A DNA stretch of 64,000 nucleotides from Mycobacterium pseudokansasii (GTDB lineage Bacteria; Actinomycetota; Actinomycetes; Mycobacteriales; Mycobacteriaceae), in assembly GCF_900566075.1 (NCBI RefSeq), contig NZ_UPHU01000001.1, forward strand, positions 1,364,001 to 1,428,000. The letters are read 5' to 3'. Positions 45,924 through 55,879 of this stretch are shown piece by piece. Within the stretch, counting starts at the first letter, position 1. The number at the start of each line of letters is the position of its first letter. The notes under the pieces were generated by a model. It saw only the letters and a list, made by a program, of their open reading frames with translations, had not been told where the DNA came from and did not search any database. Position numbers and translations under genes: made by a program.

Positions 45924-47331
45924 CGGCTTGCCGGCGGTCCGCGGCGGCTTGCCGGCGCTCGCCGAGCCACAGTCGCATGTTGTGGGCGATGGCCCGGCCG
46001 ACGATCCGCGGCGGCGGAATCATGTACAGGCTGTCGAGCAACGAGAACCGGCGCAAAAACCATTCGGCCAGAACGGGATTCGTTTCGGCGGCGCCGAGGA
46101 ATTGGTCGAACAACGCACCGGATGGCCGCCACCACCACGGGACCGGCCCGGTGACGCCGTGGTGGAAGGTGATGTCGCCGATGGCGTTCATCATCCACAC
46201 CGGATACGTCGTCTTCCTGGTAAGCCGGGTGAATTCGGCGGCCAAATCCTTGCGGGGGTCTTTCCGGGTTGACTGAAGCGCCCGGCGCAGATTGCCGGCC
46301 TGCAGCGACGTCATCGTCATACCCTGCCCGAAGGTGGGGTTGAAGCTGGCCACGGCGTCGCCGAACGGGATGATGCCCGCCGGGAACCGCTCCAGCTTGT
46401 CGTAGCGACGCCACCTGCTGGCCGGGAAGGCATGCAGGACCGGGCTGCCCACGGGTTCGGCCTGGGCCAGGGCGGCGGTGAATCGGGCCGGCAGCAGCCG
46501 GTCGGCGAGGGCGCGCATCTCGGGGAAGGTCGACGGCGGCTTGGCATGGGCGACGCCGAAGGTGGTGATCACCCAGGTGCCGTCTTCGTAGCACAGCATG
46601 CCCAGGCCCAGCGACTGGTTATGTGAGGCGCCGGCGACCACCACCTTCTCCCGCAGCAGGCCCTCGGGGAGGCGGAACTGCTGGCTGGCGTAGTTGATGC
46701 CGATGTCCACGGTTTCCTCGGCCGGGCGCTGAAATCCCCACTGCGTCAACCAGACTGGTAGCCGGGTGCCCCGCCCGGCCGCGTCGACGACGACGTCGGC
46801 GGCCCGGAACTCGGGATCACCGTCGGCACCGTCGTCACGGGGAGCCAGCAGCAACCCGGTCACCCGCTGCCGGGCGGGCTCGAACCGTGGTTCGAGAACG
46901 AGTCGCTGCACGATCTCGACGTTGTCGATGTGGAGTACCCGCCGGCGCAGCTGCCATTCCAGATGCGGCCGGCTGGGCACGTAGGCGGTGAATTCTCTGC
47001 GCAGCGTGTGTGCTGTCCCCAGGACGTGGCCCGCGGCCCCGAAGTAGATGCAGTCCGGCCGGTTCTCCAGCATGGGCACACCGGCGGCGACCATGTCTTT
47101 CAACAGGCCGGGGAACAGGCCGTCGAATTCGCCTGCACCACGGGCCATCAGCATGTGCAGGTGCCGGTCTTGGGGAACGGTGGCGCGGTTGGCCGGCGTG
47201 TCCGGCAGCTCGTCGCGCTCGAAAACCGTCACCCGGCGGAAAAAATCCGAGAGCACCCGCGCCGCGCACAAGCCGGCGATGCTGGCCCCGATGACGACGG
47301 CGTGGTCTCTGGTGTTGGCCGTTGTCGACAT
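45907..47331 (-). CDS. FAD-dependent monooxygenase, copy 1
   Basis: 474 aa. It has the Rossmann FAD loop VVIGASIAGLCAARVLSDFF, VFERDELPD, the second FAD motif GDAVASFNPTFGQGMTM, and VVVDAAGRGTRLP. The family (Rv3254 type) includes geranylgeranyl reductase-like and aromatic monooxygenases; the substrate is unknown. ATG 47331 follows GGGGG; an ATG at 47343 is an alternative. It is a close paralog of the next gene upstream. Confidence 0.88.
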   Translation of the reverse strand: MSTTANTRDHAVVIGASIAGLCAARVLSDFFRRVTVFERDELPDTPANRATVPQDRHLHMLMARGAGEFDGLFPGLLKDMVAAGVPMLENRPDCIYFGAAGHVLGTAHTLRREFTAYVPSRPHLEWQLRRRVLHIDNVEIVQRLVLEPRFEPARQRVTGLLLAPRDDGADGDPEFRAADVVVDAAGRGTRLPVWLTQWGFQRPAEETVDIGINYASQQFRLPEGLLREKVVVAGASHNQSLGLGMLCYEDGTWVITTFGVAHAKPPSTFPEMRALADRLLPARFTAALAQAEPVGSPVLHAFPASRWRRYDKLERFPAGIIPFGDAVASFNPTFGQGMTMTSLQAGNLRRALQSTRKDPRKDLAAEFTRLTRKTTYPVWMMNAIGDITFHHGVTGPVPWWWRPSGALFDQFLGAAETNPVLAEWFLRRFSLLDSLYMIPPPRIVGRAIAHNMRLWLGERRQAAADRRQAVTALR

Positions 47332-47359
47332 GTTCCCCCGCATTCCCGCAGCGTACCGG

Positions 47360-48742
47360 TTAGCGCCGGCCAAGCCGGCGCTCGCGCAGCCACAGCCGCA
47401 TGTTGTGCGCCACGGCGCGGCCGATGATCGGCGCCGACGGCACCGTGTACAGGCTGTCGAGGAGCGAGATACGGCGCAAAAACCATTCGGCCAGAACGGG
47501 ATTGGTTTCAGCGGCACCGAGGAACTGGTCGTAGAGCGCGCCGACCGGCCGATACCAGCGCGGCATCGGCCCGTCGGCGTGTTGGAAGCAGCGGTCGGCG
47601 ATCGCGTTCATCGTCCAGACCGGTCGGGTGATCTTGGCGGCGGCCCGGTTGAATTCGGTGGCCGGCTCGCCGGGTGCGGATTGCAGCGCCTGGCGCAGTT
47701 GGCCGGCCTGCAGTGCCGTCATCGTCATGCCCTGCCCGAAGGTGGGATTGAAGCTGGCGACGGCATCCCCGAACGGGATGATGCCGGCCGGGAAGCGACT
47801 CAGCTTGTCGTAGCGGCGCCATCTGCTGACCGGAAACGCGTGGAATGCCGGGCCGCCGACGGGTTCGGCTTGGGCCAGCGCATCGACGAAGCGGGTCGGC
47901 AGCAGCCGGTAGCCGAGCTCACGCATCTCCTCGAACGTCCCAGGCGGGGTGGCTTTGGCGACCCCGAACGTCGTCAAGATCCAGCTGCCGTCTTCGTAGC
48001 ACAGCATGCCCAGGCCCAGCGATTGCCCCGGGCCGACACCGGTGACCACGATTTTCTCCCGGATAAGCCCGTCGGGAATGGTGAGCCGGTGGCTGGCATA
48101 GCCGATGCCGACGTCGACGGTGTCCTCGGCCGGGCGCTGATATCCCCACTGCGCCAACCACACCGGCAGTCGACTGCCGCGGCCGGCCGCATCGACGACG
48201 AGATCGGCCGCGACGAACTCCGGATCACCGGCGCCGGTCTCCAGCAACACACCGGTTACCCGGTCGCGTGCGCCGTCGAACTGCGGCCGGCTGACGTTGT
48301 GCTGCCGGATCTCGACGTTGCTGAGCGCCAGCACCCGTCGTCGCAGCTGCCACTCCAGATGGGGCCGGCTCGGCAGATAGGCGGTGAACTGCTGACGCAG
48401 TTGCCGGCCGATGCCCAGGACGTGGCCCACCGCGCCGAGGTAGATGCAGTCCGGGCGGTTGTCCAGCATCGGCACGCCGGCCGACGCCAGCTCCGCCAAC
48501 AGGCCCGGGAACAGTGCCTCGAACTCGAGCGCGCCGCGGGCCATCAGCAGGTGCAGATGCCGGTCCTGGGGGACCGCGCCGCGATACGAGGGGGTGTCCG
48601 GCAGGTCGTCGCGCTCGAAGACGGTCACCGTGGCATAGAAGTCGGCGAGCGCGCGCGCTGCGCACAACCCGGCGACGCTGGCGCCGATGACGACCGCGTG
48701 GGCCCTGGGGTTTGCGGCGCTGTTTCGCAAGCTCGCCCTCAT
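47360..48742 (-). CDS. FAD-dependent monooxygenase, copy 2 (Rv3254-like)
   Basis: 460 aa, close to Rv3254 (462 aa). It has the same motif set as copy 1: VVIGASVAGLCAARALADFY, VFERDDLPD, QDRHLHLLMARGALEFEALF, NRPDCIYLGAVGHVLG and GDAVASFNPTFGQGMTM. Many identical blocks with copy 1 show a tandem duplication. It lies 28 bp upstream of copy 1 and is divergent from the permease gene, with start codons 55 bp apart. ATG 48742 is the start. Confidence 0.9.
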   Translation of the reverse strand: MRASLRNSAANPRAHAVVIGASVAGLCAARALADFYATVTVFERDDLPDTPSYRGAVPQDRHLHLLMARGALEFEALFPGLLAELASAGVPMLDNRPDCIYLGAVGHVLGIGRQLRQQFTAYLPSRPHLEWQLRRRVLALSNVEIRQHNVSRPQFDGARDRVTGVLLETGAGDPEFVAADLVVDAAGRGSRLPVWLAQWGYQRPAEDTVDVGIGYASHRLTIPDGLIREKIVVTGVGPGQSLGLGMLCYEDGSWILTTFGVAKATPPGTFEEMRELGYRLLPTRFVDALAQAEPVGGPAFHAFPVSRWRRYDKLSRFPAGIIPFGDAVASFNPTFGQGMTMTALQAGQLRQALQSAPGEPATEFNRAAAKITRPVWTMNAIADRCFQHADGPMPRWYRPVGALYDQFLGAAETNPVLAEWFLRRISLLDSLYTVPSAPIIGRAVAHNMRLWLRERRLGRR

Positions 48743-48797
48743 CCCCGGCAGCGTACCCAGTACTGTGCGGTCACAGCAGGAGACGAGAGGACACGCC

Positions 48798-50282
48798 ATG
48801 GCCGGTCGATGGCGCACGAAGTCGGTAGAGCAATCGATCGCCGACACCGACGAGCCGGACACTCGGCTGCGCAAGGACCTCACCTGGAGAGACCTGGTGG
48901 TCTTCGGTGTTTCGGTGGTGATCGGGGCCGGTATCTTCACGGTCACCGCCTCGACTGCCGGCGACATCACCGGCCCGGCCATCTGGGTGTCGTTTCTCAT
49001 CGCCGCGGGCACCTGTGCGCTGGCGGCCCTGTGCTATGCCGAATTCGCCTCGACGCTGCCGGTGGCCGGCAGCGCATACACCTTCTCTTATGCGACATTC
49101 GGCGAGTTCCTGGCGTGGGTGATCGGCTGGAACCTGGTCCTGGAATTGGCGGTCGGCGCGGCCGTCGTCGCCAAAGGCTGGTCCAGCTATCTGGGCACCG
49201 TGTTCGGATTTGCCGGTGGCACAATCCATCTCGGACTGGTCAACTTCGACTGGGGTGCGTTGCTGATCGTCGCGGTGGTGGCGACGCTGGTTGCGCTGGG
49301 CACCAAGTTGTCGTCGAGGTTTTCTGCCGTGGTCACCACCATCAAGGTGTCGGTGGTGGTCTTCGTCGTGATAGTCGGCGCGTTCTACATCAAGGCCGCC
49401 AATTACTCGCCGTTCATTCCCGAACCGGAACCCGAACATCAGGGCAAGGGTGCCGACCAGTCTGTGCTGTCGTTGCTGACCGGAGCCCACGGCAGCCACT
49501 ACGGCTGGTACGGCGTGCTGGCCGGGGCGTCGATCGTGTTCTTCGCGTTCATCGGCTTCGACATCGTGGCCACGATGGCCGAGGAGACCAAGCATCCGCA
49601 ACGCGACGTCCCGCGGGGCATTCTGGCGTCGCTGGGCATCGTCACGCTGCTCTACGTCGCGGTGTCGGTGGTGTTGTCGGGCATGGTGTCCTACCGACAG
49701 CTGCGCACCGTGCCGGGCGCCGGCCAGGCGAACCTGGCCACCGCCTTCAAGGCCAACGGGGTTTACTGGGCCAGCGGCATCATCTCCGTCGGAGCACTCG
49801 CCGGGCTGACCACCGTGGTGATGGTGCTGATGCTCGGGCAGTGCCGGGTCCTGTTCGCGATGGCGCGCGACGGGCTGTTGCCACGCCAGCTGGCCAAGAC
49901 CGGGTCGCGCGGCACGCCGGTGCGGATCACCGTGCTGGTCGCGGTGGTGGTGGCCGCGACGGCGTCGGTCTTTCCCATTATCAAGCTCGAAGAGATGGTC
50001 AACGTCGGCACCTTGTTCGCCTTCGTCCTGGTGTCCGGCGGTGTGATCATTCTGCGCCGCAAGCGGCCCGACCTGGAGCGCGGCTTCCGGGCGCCGTGGG
50101 TGCCGTGGCTTCCGATCGCCTCGCTGTGCGCGTGTCTGTGGTTGATGGTGAACCTGACCGCGCTGACCTGGATCCGGTTCGGTGTCTGGTTGGTGTTGGG
50201 CACCGCGATCTACGTGGGCTACGGGCACCGGCATTCGGTGCACGGAAACCGGGAGATGGCCAACGCGGCGCCTGACATGTAA
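48798..50282 (+). CDS. Cationic amino acid permease (APC family)
   Basis: 494 aa with about 12 membrane helices, matching Rv3253c (495 aa). The signature LTWRDLVVFGVSVVIGAGIF covers the unwound helix 1, followed by YAEFASTLPVAGSAYTFSYA. Near the middle is FFAFIGFDIVATMAEETKHP with QRDVPRGILASLGIV, typical of CAT-type transporters for lysine or arginine. ATG 48798 is preceded by GAGAGG. It is divergent from the duplicated monooxygenases. Confidence 0.92.
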   Translation: MAGRWRTKSVEQSIADTDEPDTRLRKDLTWRDLVVFGVSVVIGAGIFTVTASTAGDITGPAIWVSFLIAAGTCALAALCYAEFASTLPVAGSAYTFSYATFGEFLAWVIGWNLVLELAVGAAVVAKGWSSYLGTVFGFAGGTIHLGLVNFDWGALLIVAVVATLVALGTKLSSRFSAVVTTIKVSVVVFVVIVGAFYIKAANYSPFIPEPEPEHQGKGADQSVLSLLTGAHGSHYGWYGVLAGASIVFFAFIGFDIVATMAEETKHPQRDVPRGILASLGIVTLLYVAVSVVLSGMVSYRQLRTVPGAGQANLATAFKANGVYWASGIISVGALAGLTTVVMVLMLGQCRVLFAMARDGLLPRQLAKTGSRGTPVRITVLVAVVVAATASVFPIIKLEEMVNVGTLFAFVLVSGGVIILRRKRPDLERGFRAPWVPWLPIASLCACLWLMVNLTALTWIRFGVWLVLGTAIYVGYGHRHSVHGNREMANAAPDM

Positions 50283-50320
50283 AGCATTTTTGGAAACTTA
50301 GTGTACAAATCTGGATCTGG

Positions 50321-50330
50321 TGTCTAGACA
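50321..50330. promoter_or_regulatory. Palindrome in the alkB promoter
   Basis: TGTCTAGACA is a perfect 10-bp palindrome 65 bp before the alkB start, within an AT-richer stretch (50285-50345). TetR-type repressors bind such short dyads, and the last gene of this operon encodes one. The assignment as operator is inference. Confidence 0.35.
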
Positions 50331-50394
50331 GCAGACGTACAAGGCAGTAATGTCCAACCTCAAGCGTGGTGTGACTCACGAGGAGGTTTGGCAT

Positions 50395-51669
50395 ATGACC
50401 ACACAGTTCAGTTCCGAGTTGACGCAAGCTCCCGAAGCGGAGTGGCGCGATAAGAAGCGCCACCTGTGGCTGATGGGATTGATCGCCCCGACGGCGTTGT
50501 TCGTGATGCTGCCGATCGTGTGGGGGCTGAACCAGCTCGGCTGGCACGCCGCGGCCCAGGCGCCACTGTGGATCGGACCGTTCCTGGTCTACATCCTGTT
50601 GCCGCTGCTGGACCTGCGCTTCGGACCCGACGGCCAGAACCCGCCCGACGAGGTGATGGAGCGGCTGGAAAATGACAAGTACTACCGCTACTGCACCTAC
50701 ATCTACGTCCCGTTCCAATACCTCAGCGTGGTGCTGGGCGCCTACCTGTTCACCGCCTCCGACCTCGGTTGGCTGGGCTTTGACGGCGGTTTGAGCTGGG
50801 CGGGCAAGATCGGGGTTGCCCTGTCGGTCGGTGTGCTCGGCGGCGTCGGCATCAACACCGCCCACGAGATGGGACACAAGAAGGAGTCGCTGGAACGCTG
50901 GTTGTCCAAGATCACCCTGGCCCAGACCTGCTACGGCCACTTCTACATCGAGCACAACCGCGGGCACCACGTGCGGGTCTCCACCCCGGAGGACCCGGCG
51001 TCGGCCCGCTTCGGGGAGACCTTCTGGGAATTCCTGCCGCGCAGCGTCATCGGCAGCCTCCGGTCCGCGGTCGGGCTGGAAGCCCAACGGATTCGCCGGC
51101 TCGGTAAGAGCCCCTGGGATCCCCGGACCTACTTGTCCAACGACGTGCTCAACGCCTGGGCGATGTCGGTGGTGTTGTGGGGAGTGCTGATCGCGGTCTT
51201 CGGCGTGGGCCTGATCCCATTCGTGATCATCCAGGCGGTGTTCGGCTTCAGCCTGCTGGAAGCGGTCAACTACCTCGAGCACTACGGACTGCTGCGGCAG
51301 AAGATCGGCACCGCTTCCGGGAAGGCCCGCTACGAGCGCTGCGCGCCGGTGCATAGCTGGAACTCCGACCACATCGTCACCAACCTGTTCCTGTACCACC
51401 TGCAGCGGCACAGCGACCACCACGCCAACCCCACCCGTCGTTACCAGACGCTGCGCAGCATGGACGGGGCGCCGAACCTGCCCAGCGGGTACGCATCGAT
51501 GATCTCGCTGACCTACTTCCCGCCGCTGTGGCGCAAGGTGATGGACCACCGGGTGCTCGAGCACTACGACGGCGACATCACCAGGGTCAACCTGCACCCC
51601 CGGGTGCGCGCCAAGATGCTGGCGCGGTACGGGGCCGTGCAAGGAGCCCGGCAACGAGACGCAGCATGA
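50395..51669 (+). CDS. alkB: Alkane 1-monooxygenase
   Basis: 424-aa integral-membrane diiron hydroxylase that oxidises n-alkanes to 1-alkanols. The His motifs are HEMGHKK, EHNRGHHVR, NYLEHYG and LQRHSDHHAN. Hydrophobic helices cover residues 20-135 and 270-310. ATG 50395 follows AGGAGGTTT and is preferred over upstream ATGs. The stop overlaps rubA (ATGA), which supplies electrons. It corresponds to Rv3252c (416 aa). Confidence 0.96.
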   Translation: MTTQFSSELTQAPEAEWRDKKRHLWLMGLIAPTALFVMLPIVWGLNQLGWHAAAQAPLWIGPFLVYILLPLLDLRFGPDGQNPPDEVMERLENDKYYRYCTYIYVPFQYLSVVLGAYLFTASDLGWLGFDGGLSWAGKIGVALSVGVLGGVGINTAHEMGHKKESLERWLSKITLAQTCYGHFYIEHNRGHHVRVSTPEDPASARFGETFWEFLPRSVIGSLRSAVGLEAQRIRRLGKSPWDPRTYLSNDVLNAWAMSVVLWGVLIAVFGVGLIPFVIIQAVFGFSLLEAVNYLEHYGLLRQKIGTASGKARYERCAPVHSWNSDHIVTNLFLYHLQRHSDHHANPTRRYQTLRSMDGAPNLPSGYASMISLTYFPPLWRKVMDHRVLEHYDGDITRVNLHPRVRAKMLARYGAVQGARQRDAA

Positions 51670-51830
51670 TGGCGGCCTATCGGTGCCCGGTCTGCGACTA
51701 CGTCTACGACGAGGCCAAAGGTGAAGCCAGGGAAGGGTTTCCAGCCGGCACCCGATGGGAGCAGATTCCCGACGAGTGGTGCTGTCCGGACTGCGCCGTC
51801 CGGGAGAAGGTCGATTTCGAAAAGGTCTAG
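51666..51830 (+). CDS. rubA: Rubredoxin A
   Basis: 54 aa with two CxxC iron ligand pairs: YRCPVCDYVYDEA and WCCPDCAVREK. It carries electrons to AlkB. ATG 51666 (or 51669) overlaps the alkB stop. It corresponds to Rv3251c (55 aa). Confidence 0.95.
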   Translation: MMAAYRCPVCDYVYDEAKGEAREGFPAGTRWEQIPDEWCCPDCAVREKVDFEKV

Positions 51831-51902
51831 TCCGACTCCGGTGCGCGCCGCGTCGGCGCGGCGTGCCGAGGAGCCGAATCAAGTAACGCGAGGAGGAATC
51901 AA

Positions 51903-52085
51903 ATGAGCGACTACAAACTGTTTCAGTGCGTCCAGTGCGGCTTCGAGTACGACGAGGCACTCGGCTGGCCGGACGAGGGCATCGCACCCGGCACCAGGTG
52001 GGAGGACATCCCGGAGGACTGGAGCTGCCCGGACTGCGGGGCGGCGAAGTCCGACTTCGTGATGGTGGAGGTGGCCCGGTCGTGA
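51903..52085 (+). CDS. rubB: Rubredoxin B
   Basis: 60-aa rubredoxin with ligands in [13 protein letters not shown] and [18 protein letters not shown] before ATG 51903 is a strong ribosome site. It corresponds to Rv3250c; the second type (AlkG2-like) is the usual electron donor for AlkB. Its stop overlaps the regulator gene (GTGA). Confidence 0.95.
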   Translation: MSDYKLFQCVQCGFEYDEALGWPDEGIAPGTRWEDIPEDWSCPDCGAAKSDFVMVEVARS

Positions 52086-52732
52086 TGGAGACCAACGTGC
52101 TGGCGGAAACAGATATTGTCGCGCCTGTGAAGCGGATTCCTTACGCCGAGGCATCGCGGGCCCTGTTGCGCGATTCAGTCCTGGATGCGATGCGGGATCT
52201 GTTGCTGACCCGCGACTGGTCGGCGATCACCCTGTCCGACGTGGCCCGCGCCGCAGGCGTCAGCCGGCAGACCATCTACAACGAGTTCGGCTCTCGGCAG
52301 GGCCTGGCACAGGGCTATGCGCTGCGCCTCACCGACCGCCTGGTCGACCGGGTGCATGCCGCGCTGGATGCCAACGTGGGCAATATCTTTGAGTCGTTCT
52401 TGCAGGGTTTTCGCGCTTTCTTCGCCGAGTCCGCGGCCGATCCACTGGTGATCTCGTTGCTGACCGGCGCCGCCAAGCCCGATTTGCTGCAGCTGATCAC
52501 CACCGACAGCGCGCCCATCATCAACCGTGCGTCGGCCCGGCTGGCGAAGGCCTTCACCCAGACCTGGGTGGCCACCAGCGACGACGACGCCGGTGTGCTC
52601 TCGCGGGCGATCGTGCGGCTGTGCTTGAGCTATGTGCCGATGCCGCCGGAGGCCGACCACGACGTCGCCGCGGACCTGGCGAGGTTGATGACGCCGTTCG
52701 CGGAACGCCACGGGGTGATCAACATCCCCTGA
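52082..52732 (+). CDS. alkX: TetR-family regulator of the alkane operon
   Basis: 216 aa from GTG 52082 (ATG 52085 is an alternative). The TetR DNA-binding domain lies at about 25-75 with helix-turn-helix [20 protein letters not shown] and [15 protein letters not shown]. The C-terminal half is the ligand domain. It is the last gene of alkB-rubA-rubB and most likely represses the operon until alkane or alkanol appears. It corresponds to Rv3249c (211 aa). Confidence 0.92.
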   Translation: MMETNVLAETDIVAPVKRIPYAEASRALLRDSVLDAMRDLLLTRDWSAITLSDVARAAGVSRQTIYNEFGSRQGLAQGYALRLTDRLVDRVHAALDANVGNIFESFLQGFRAFFAESAADPLVISLLTGAAKPDLLQLITTDSAPIINRASARLAKAFTQTWVATSDDDAGVLSRAIVRLCLSYVPMPPEADHDVAADLARLMTPFAERHGVINIP

Positions 52733-52835
52733 CCTGCGTGGCTGGGGGTCGGCGGCTACAGTGGCTGAAGAGCATACCTAGGCTATGTCGCCTCGCTCAG
52801 CTTCCCGCAGGCCCACAGTAAGGATCAAACACGCC

Positions 52836-54323
52836 ATGACGACGACCGAAACCTCGTTAACCCCCGACGTTCGTAACGGCATCGACTTCAAGATTGCCGA
52901 TCTGTCGCTGGCGGATTTCGGTCGTAAGGAACTGCGGATCGCCGAGCACGAGATGCCCGGCCTGATGTCGCTGCGTCGCGAATACGCCGAGGTGCAGCCG
53001 CTCAAAGGTGCCCGCATCTCCGGCTCACTGCACATGACCGTCCAGACCGCGGTGTTGATCGAAACCCTCACCGCGCTGGGCGCCGAAGTCCGGTGGGCCT
53101 CCTGCAACATCTTCTCGACCCAGGACCATGCCGCCGCCGCCGTCGTCGTCGGCCCGCATGGCACACCCGAGGAGCCCAAAGGTGTCCCGGTGTTCGCGTG
53201 GAAGGGCGAGACGCTCGAGGAGTACTGGTGGGCCGCCGAGCAGATGCTGACCTGGCCGGATAATGAAGCCGGACCCGCTCCTGCAAATATGATCCTCGAC
53301 GACGGCGGCGATGCCACCATGCTGGTGCTGCGTGGCATGCAGTACGAGAAGGCCGGCGTGGTGCCGCCCGCCGAAGAAGACGATTCGGCAGAGTGGAAGG
53401 TGTTCCTGAACCTGCTGCGGAACCGGTACGAGACCGACAAGGGCAAGTGGACCAAGATCGCCGAGTCGGTCCAGGGTGTCACCGAGGAGACCACCACCGG
53501 TGTGCTGCGGCTCTACCAATTCGCCGCGGCCGGCGACCTGGCCTTCCCGGCGATCAACGTCAACGACTCGGTGACCAAGTCCAAGTTCGACAACAAGTAC
53601 GGCACCCGGCACTCGCTCATTGACGGCATCAACCGCGGCACCGACGCGCTGATCGGCGGAAAGAAGGTCCTCATCTGCGGTTACGGTGACGTCGGCAAGG
53701 GCTGCGCGGAGGCGATGAAGGGCCAGGGCGCGCGGGTCCAGGTCACCGAGATCGATCCGATCAATGCGCTGCAGGCGATGATGGAGGGCTTCGACGTCGT
53801 CACTGTCGAGGACGCCATCGCCGACGCCGACATCGTCGTCACCGCCACCGGCAACAAAGACATCATCATGCTCGAGCACATCAAGGCGATGAAGGACCAC
53901 TCGATCCTGGGCAACATCGGTCACTTCGACAACGAGATCGACATGGCCGGCCTGGAGCGCTCCGGGGCGACCCGGGTCAACGTCAAGCCGCAGGTCGACC
54001 TGTGGACCTTCCCTGACACCGGCCGCTCGGTCATTGTGCTATCCGAGGGCAGGCTGCTGAATCTGGGCAACGCCACCGGGCATCCGTCGTTCGTGATGAG
54101 CAACAGCTTCGCCAACCAGGTGATCGCCCAGATCGAGCTGTGGACCAAGAACGACGAGTACGACAACGAGGTGTACCGGCTGCCCAAGCACCTCGACGAA
54201 AAGGTGGCCCGCATCCACGTGGAAGCACTGGGTGGTCACCTGACCAAGCTCACCAAGGAGCAGGCCGAGTACCTCGGTGTGGACGTCGAGGGTCCGTTCA
54301 AGCCGGATCACTACCGCTACTGA
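52836..54323 (+). CDS. sahH: S-adenosyl-L-homocysteine hydrolase
   Basis: 495 aa, same length as Rv3248c. It has [36 protein letters not shown], the NAD-binding loop [19 protein letters not shown] and the conserved C-terminal DHYRY that reaches into the neighbouring subunit. It splits SAH to adenosine and homocysteine. ATG 52836 follows AAGGA; the frame extends to 52785 without homology. Confidence 0.97.
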   Translation: MTTTETSLTPDVRNGIDFKIADLSLADFGRKELRIAEHEMPGLMSLRREYAEVQPLKGARISGSLHMTVQTAVLIETLTALGAEVRWASCNIFSTQDHAAAAVVVGPHGTPEEPKGVPVFAWKGETLEEYWWAAEQMLTWPDNEAGPAPANMILDDGGDATMLVLRGMQYEKAGVVPPAEEDDSAEWKVFLNLLRNRYETDKGKWTKIAESVQGVTEETTTGVLRLYQFAAAGDLAFPAINVNDSVTKSKFDNKYGTRHSLIDGINRGTDALIGGKKVLICGYGDVGKGCAEAMKGQGARVQVTEIDPINALQAMMEGFDVVTVEDAIADADIVVTATGNKDIIMLEHIKAMKDHSILGNIGHFDNEIDMAGLERSGATRVNVKPQVDLWTFPDTGRSVIVLSEGRLLNLGNATGHPSFVMSNSFANQVIAQIELWTKNDEYDNEVYRLPKHLDEKVARIHVEALGGHLTKLTKEQAEYLGVDVEGPFKPDHYRY

Positions 54324-54340
54324 GGCTGCTCTCGGCGGCC

Positions 54341-54394
54341 GAGCGTGACGCCACAGTCGCGTTCGGCGCCGAGTGAGACTGCAGCGTCACGCTC
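54341..54394. repeat. Palindromic element, dispersed repeat copy 2
   Basis: GAGCGTGACGCCACAGTC (54341-54358) pairs with GACTGCAGCGTCACGCTC (54377-54394) at 16 of 18 positions. The loop contains the palindrome TCGGCGCCGA. It lies between sahH and tmk on the same strand, so it can act as a terminator. The arm GCGTGACGC...GCGTCACGC matches copy 1 at 35765-35812. Confidence 0.75.
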
Positions 54395-54417
54395 AAGGCA
54401 GCGATTAGGCTCACGCC

Positions 54418-55062
54418 GTGCTCATCGCGATCGAAGGTGTCGACGGTGCCGGCAAACGGACGCTGACCGAGGGTCTGCGCGCGGCGTTCCACGCGGTCGG
54501 GAAGTCGGTGGTCACACTGGCGTTCCCGCGCTACGGGCGCTCGGTCACCGCCGACATCGCTGCGGAGGCCCTGCACGGGGGGCACGGTGATCTCGCCTCG
54601 TCGGTGTATGCGATGGCGACGCTGTTCGCGCTCGACCGCGCCGGCGCGGCGGCGGAGATCGCGGAGCTGCGGCGGAACTACGACGTGGTGATCCTGGATC
54701 GCTACGTCGCCTCCAACGCCGCCTACAGCGCGGCCCGGCTGCGCGAGGATGCCGGCGGGCCAGCGGTGGCCTGGGTCCAGCAGATCGAATACCAGCGGAT
54801 GGGGGTGCCCGTTCCCGACTGGCAGGTGCTGCTCGCGGTCCCGGCCGACCTCGCCGCGCAGCGCGCCCGCAGCCGTGCCGAAGCGGATCCCGGGCGCGCG
54901 CGGGACAGCTACGAACGTGACGACGAACTGCAGCAGCGCACCGGCGTGGTGTATGCGCAACTGGCCGCCGCAGACTGGAACGGGCGATGGTTGGTGGTCG
55001 ACTCCGAGGTCGACGCGGACCGGTTGGCGGCGACTCTGATGGCCTCAAATGATCGATTTTGA
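54418..55062 (+). CDS. tmk: Thymidylate kinase
   Basis: 214 aa, same length as Rv3247c. The P-loop is IEGVDGAGKRTLTEGL; ILDRYVASNAAYSAARL holds the DRY-type substrate motif, and the LID region contains RDSYERDDELQQRTG. It phosphorylates dTMP to dTDP. The GTG start at 54418 matches the family N-terminus. mtrA follows 69 bp downstream. Confidence 0.95.
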   Translation: MLIAIEGVDGAGKRTLTEGLRAAFHAVGKSVVTLAFPRYGRSVTADIAAEALHGGHGDLASSVYAMATLFALDRAGAAAEIAELRRNYDVVILDRYVASNAAYSAARLREDAGGPAVAWVQQIEYQRMGVPVPDWQVLLAVPADLAAQRARSRAEADPGRARDSYERDDELQQRTGVVYAQLAAADWNGRWLVVDSEVDADRLAATLMASNDRF

Positions 55063-55131
55063 GACTATTTGCCCATATCAAAGACGAAACGCCCGGGTGG
55101 AATCGCAGTTTTGTCCCGTTCTAGTGCCACC

Positions 55132-55818
55132 ATGGACACCATGAGGCAAAGGATTCTCGTCGTCGATGATGACGCTTCGCTGGCAGAGATGCTGACCATC
55201 GTGCTGCGTGGGGAGGGTTTCGACACCGCGGTCATCGGTGACGGCACTCAGGCCCTGACCGCGGTGCGCGAGCTGCGCCCCGATCTGGTGCTGCTGGACC
55301 TGATGCTGCCCGGCATGAACGGCATCGACGTATGCCGGGTCTTGCGCGCCGACTCCGGCGTTCCAATCGTGATGCTGACCGCCAAGACCGACACCGTCGA
55401 CGTGGTGCTCGGTCTCGAGTCGGGCGCCGACGACTACATCATGAAGCCGTTCAAGCCCAAAGAGCTGGTCGCCCGGGTGCGGGCACGGCTGCGCCGCAAC
55501 GACGACGAGCCCGCCGAGATGTTGTCCATCGCCGATGTCGACATCGACGTGCCGGCGCATAAGGTCACCCGCAACGGTGAGCAGATCTCGCTGACGCCGC
55601 TGGAATTCGACCTGCTGGTCGCACTGGCACGCAAACCCCGCCAGGTGTTTACTCGTGATGTGCTGCTCGAACAGGTGTGGGGATATCGTCACCCGGCCGA
55701 CACCCGGCTGGTGAACGTGCACGTCCAGCGTCTGCGGGCCAAGGTCGAGAAAGACCCGGAGAACCCGACAGTGGTGTTGACCGTTCGAGGAGTGGGATAC
55801 AAGGCCGGACCTCCGTGA
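55132..55818 (+). CDS. mtrA: Response regulator MtrA
   Basis: 228 aa, same length and nearly the same sequence as Rv3246c. The receiver has VVDDDASL, phospho-acceptor [21 protein letters not shown] and [10 protein letters not shown]. The OmpR-type winged helix ends [20 protein letters not shown], then [11 protein letters not shown]. It is an essential regulator of cell division and wall genes, activated by MtrB. ATG 55132 is the known N-terminus ([10 protein letters not shown]), although the frame extends to 55069. Confidence 0.98.
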   Translation: MDTMRQRILVVDDDASLAEMLTIVLRGEGFDTAVIGDGTQALTAVRELRPDLVLLDLMLPGMNGIDVCRVLRADSGVPIVMLTAKTDTVDVVLGLESGADDYIMKPFKPKELVARVRARLRRNDDEPAEMLSIADVDIDVPAHKVTRNGEQISLTPLEFDLLVALARKPRQVFTRDVLLEQVWGYRHPADTRLVNVHVQRLRAKVEKDPENPTVVLTVRGVGYKAGPP

Positions 55819-55879
55819 TCCCCGGGGACGACCGCGATGCCCTAGGGGTACCGCCCGTCGGCGGGGGAGTGCGGCGCCA

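Noticed and set aside
47048..50275. 1075-codon plus-strand frame across the monooxygenase and permease genes
   Set aside because: Runs antisense to one gene and out of frame in the next; the composition is Arg/Gly/His-rich shadow sequence.
50047..52095. 682-codon minus-strand frame opposite alkB and the rubredoxins
   Set aside because: Shadow frame; alkB motifs on the plus strand are unambiguous.
52733..52835. SAH riboswitch before sahH
   Set aside because: I could not match the conserved core of that riboswitch; only 100 bp and no convincing pairing.
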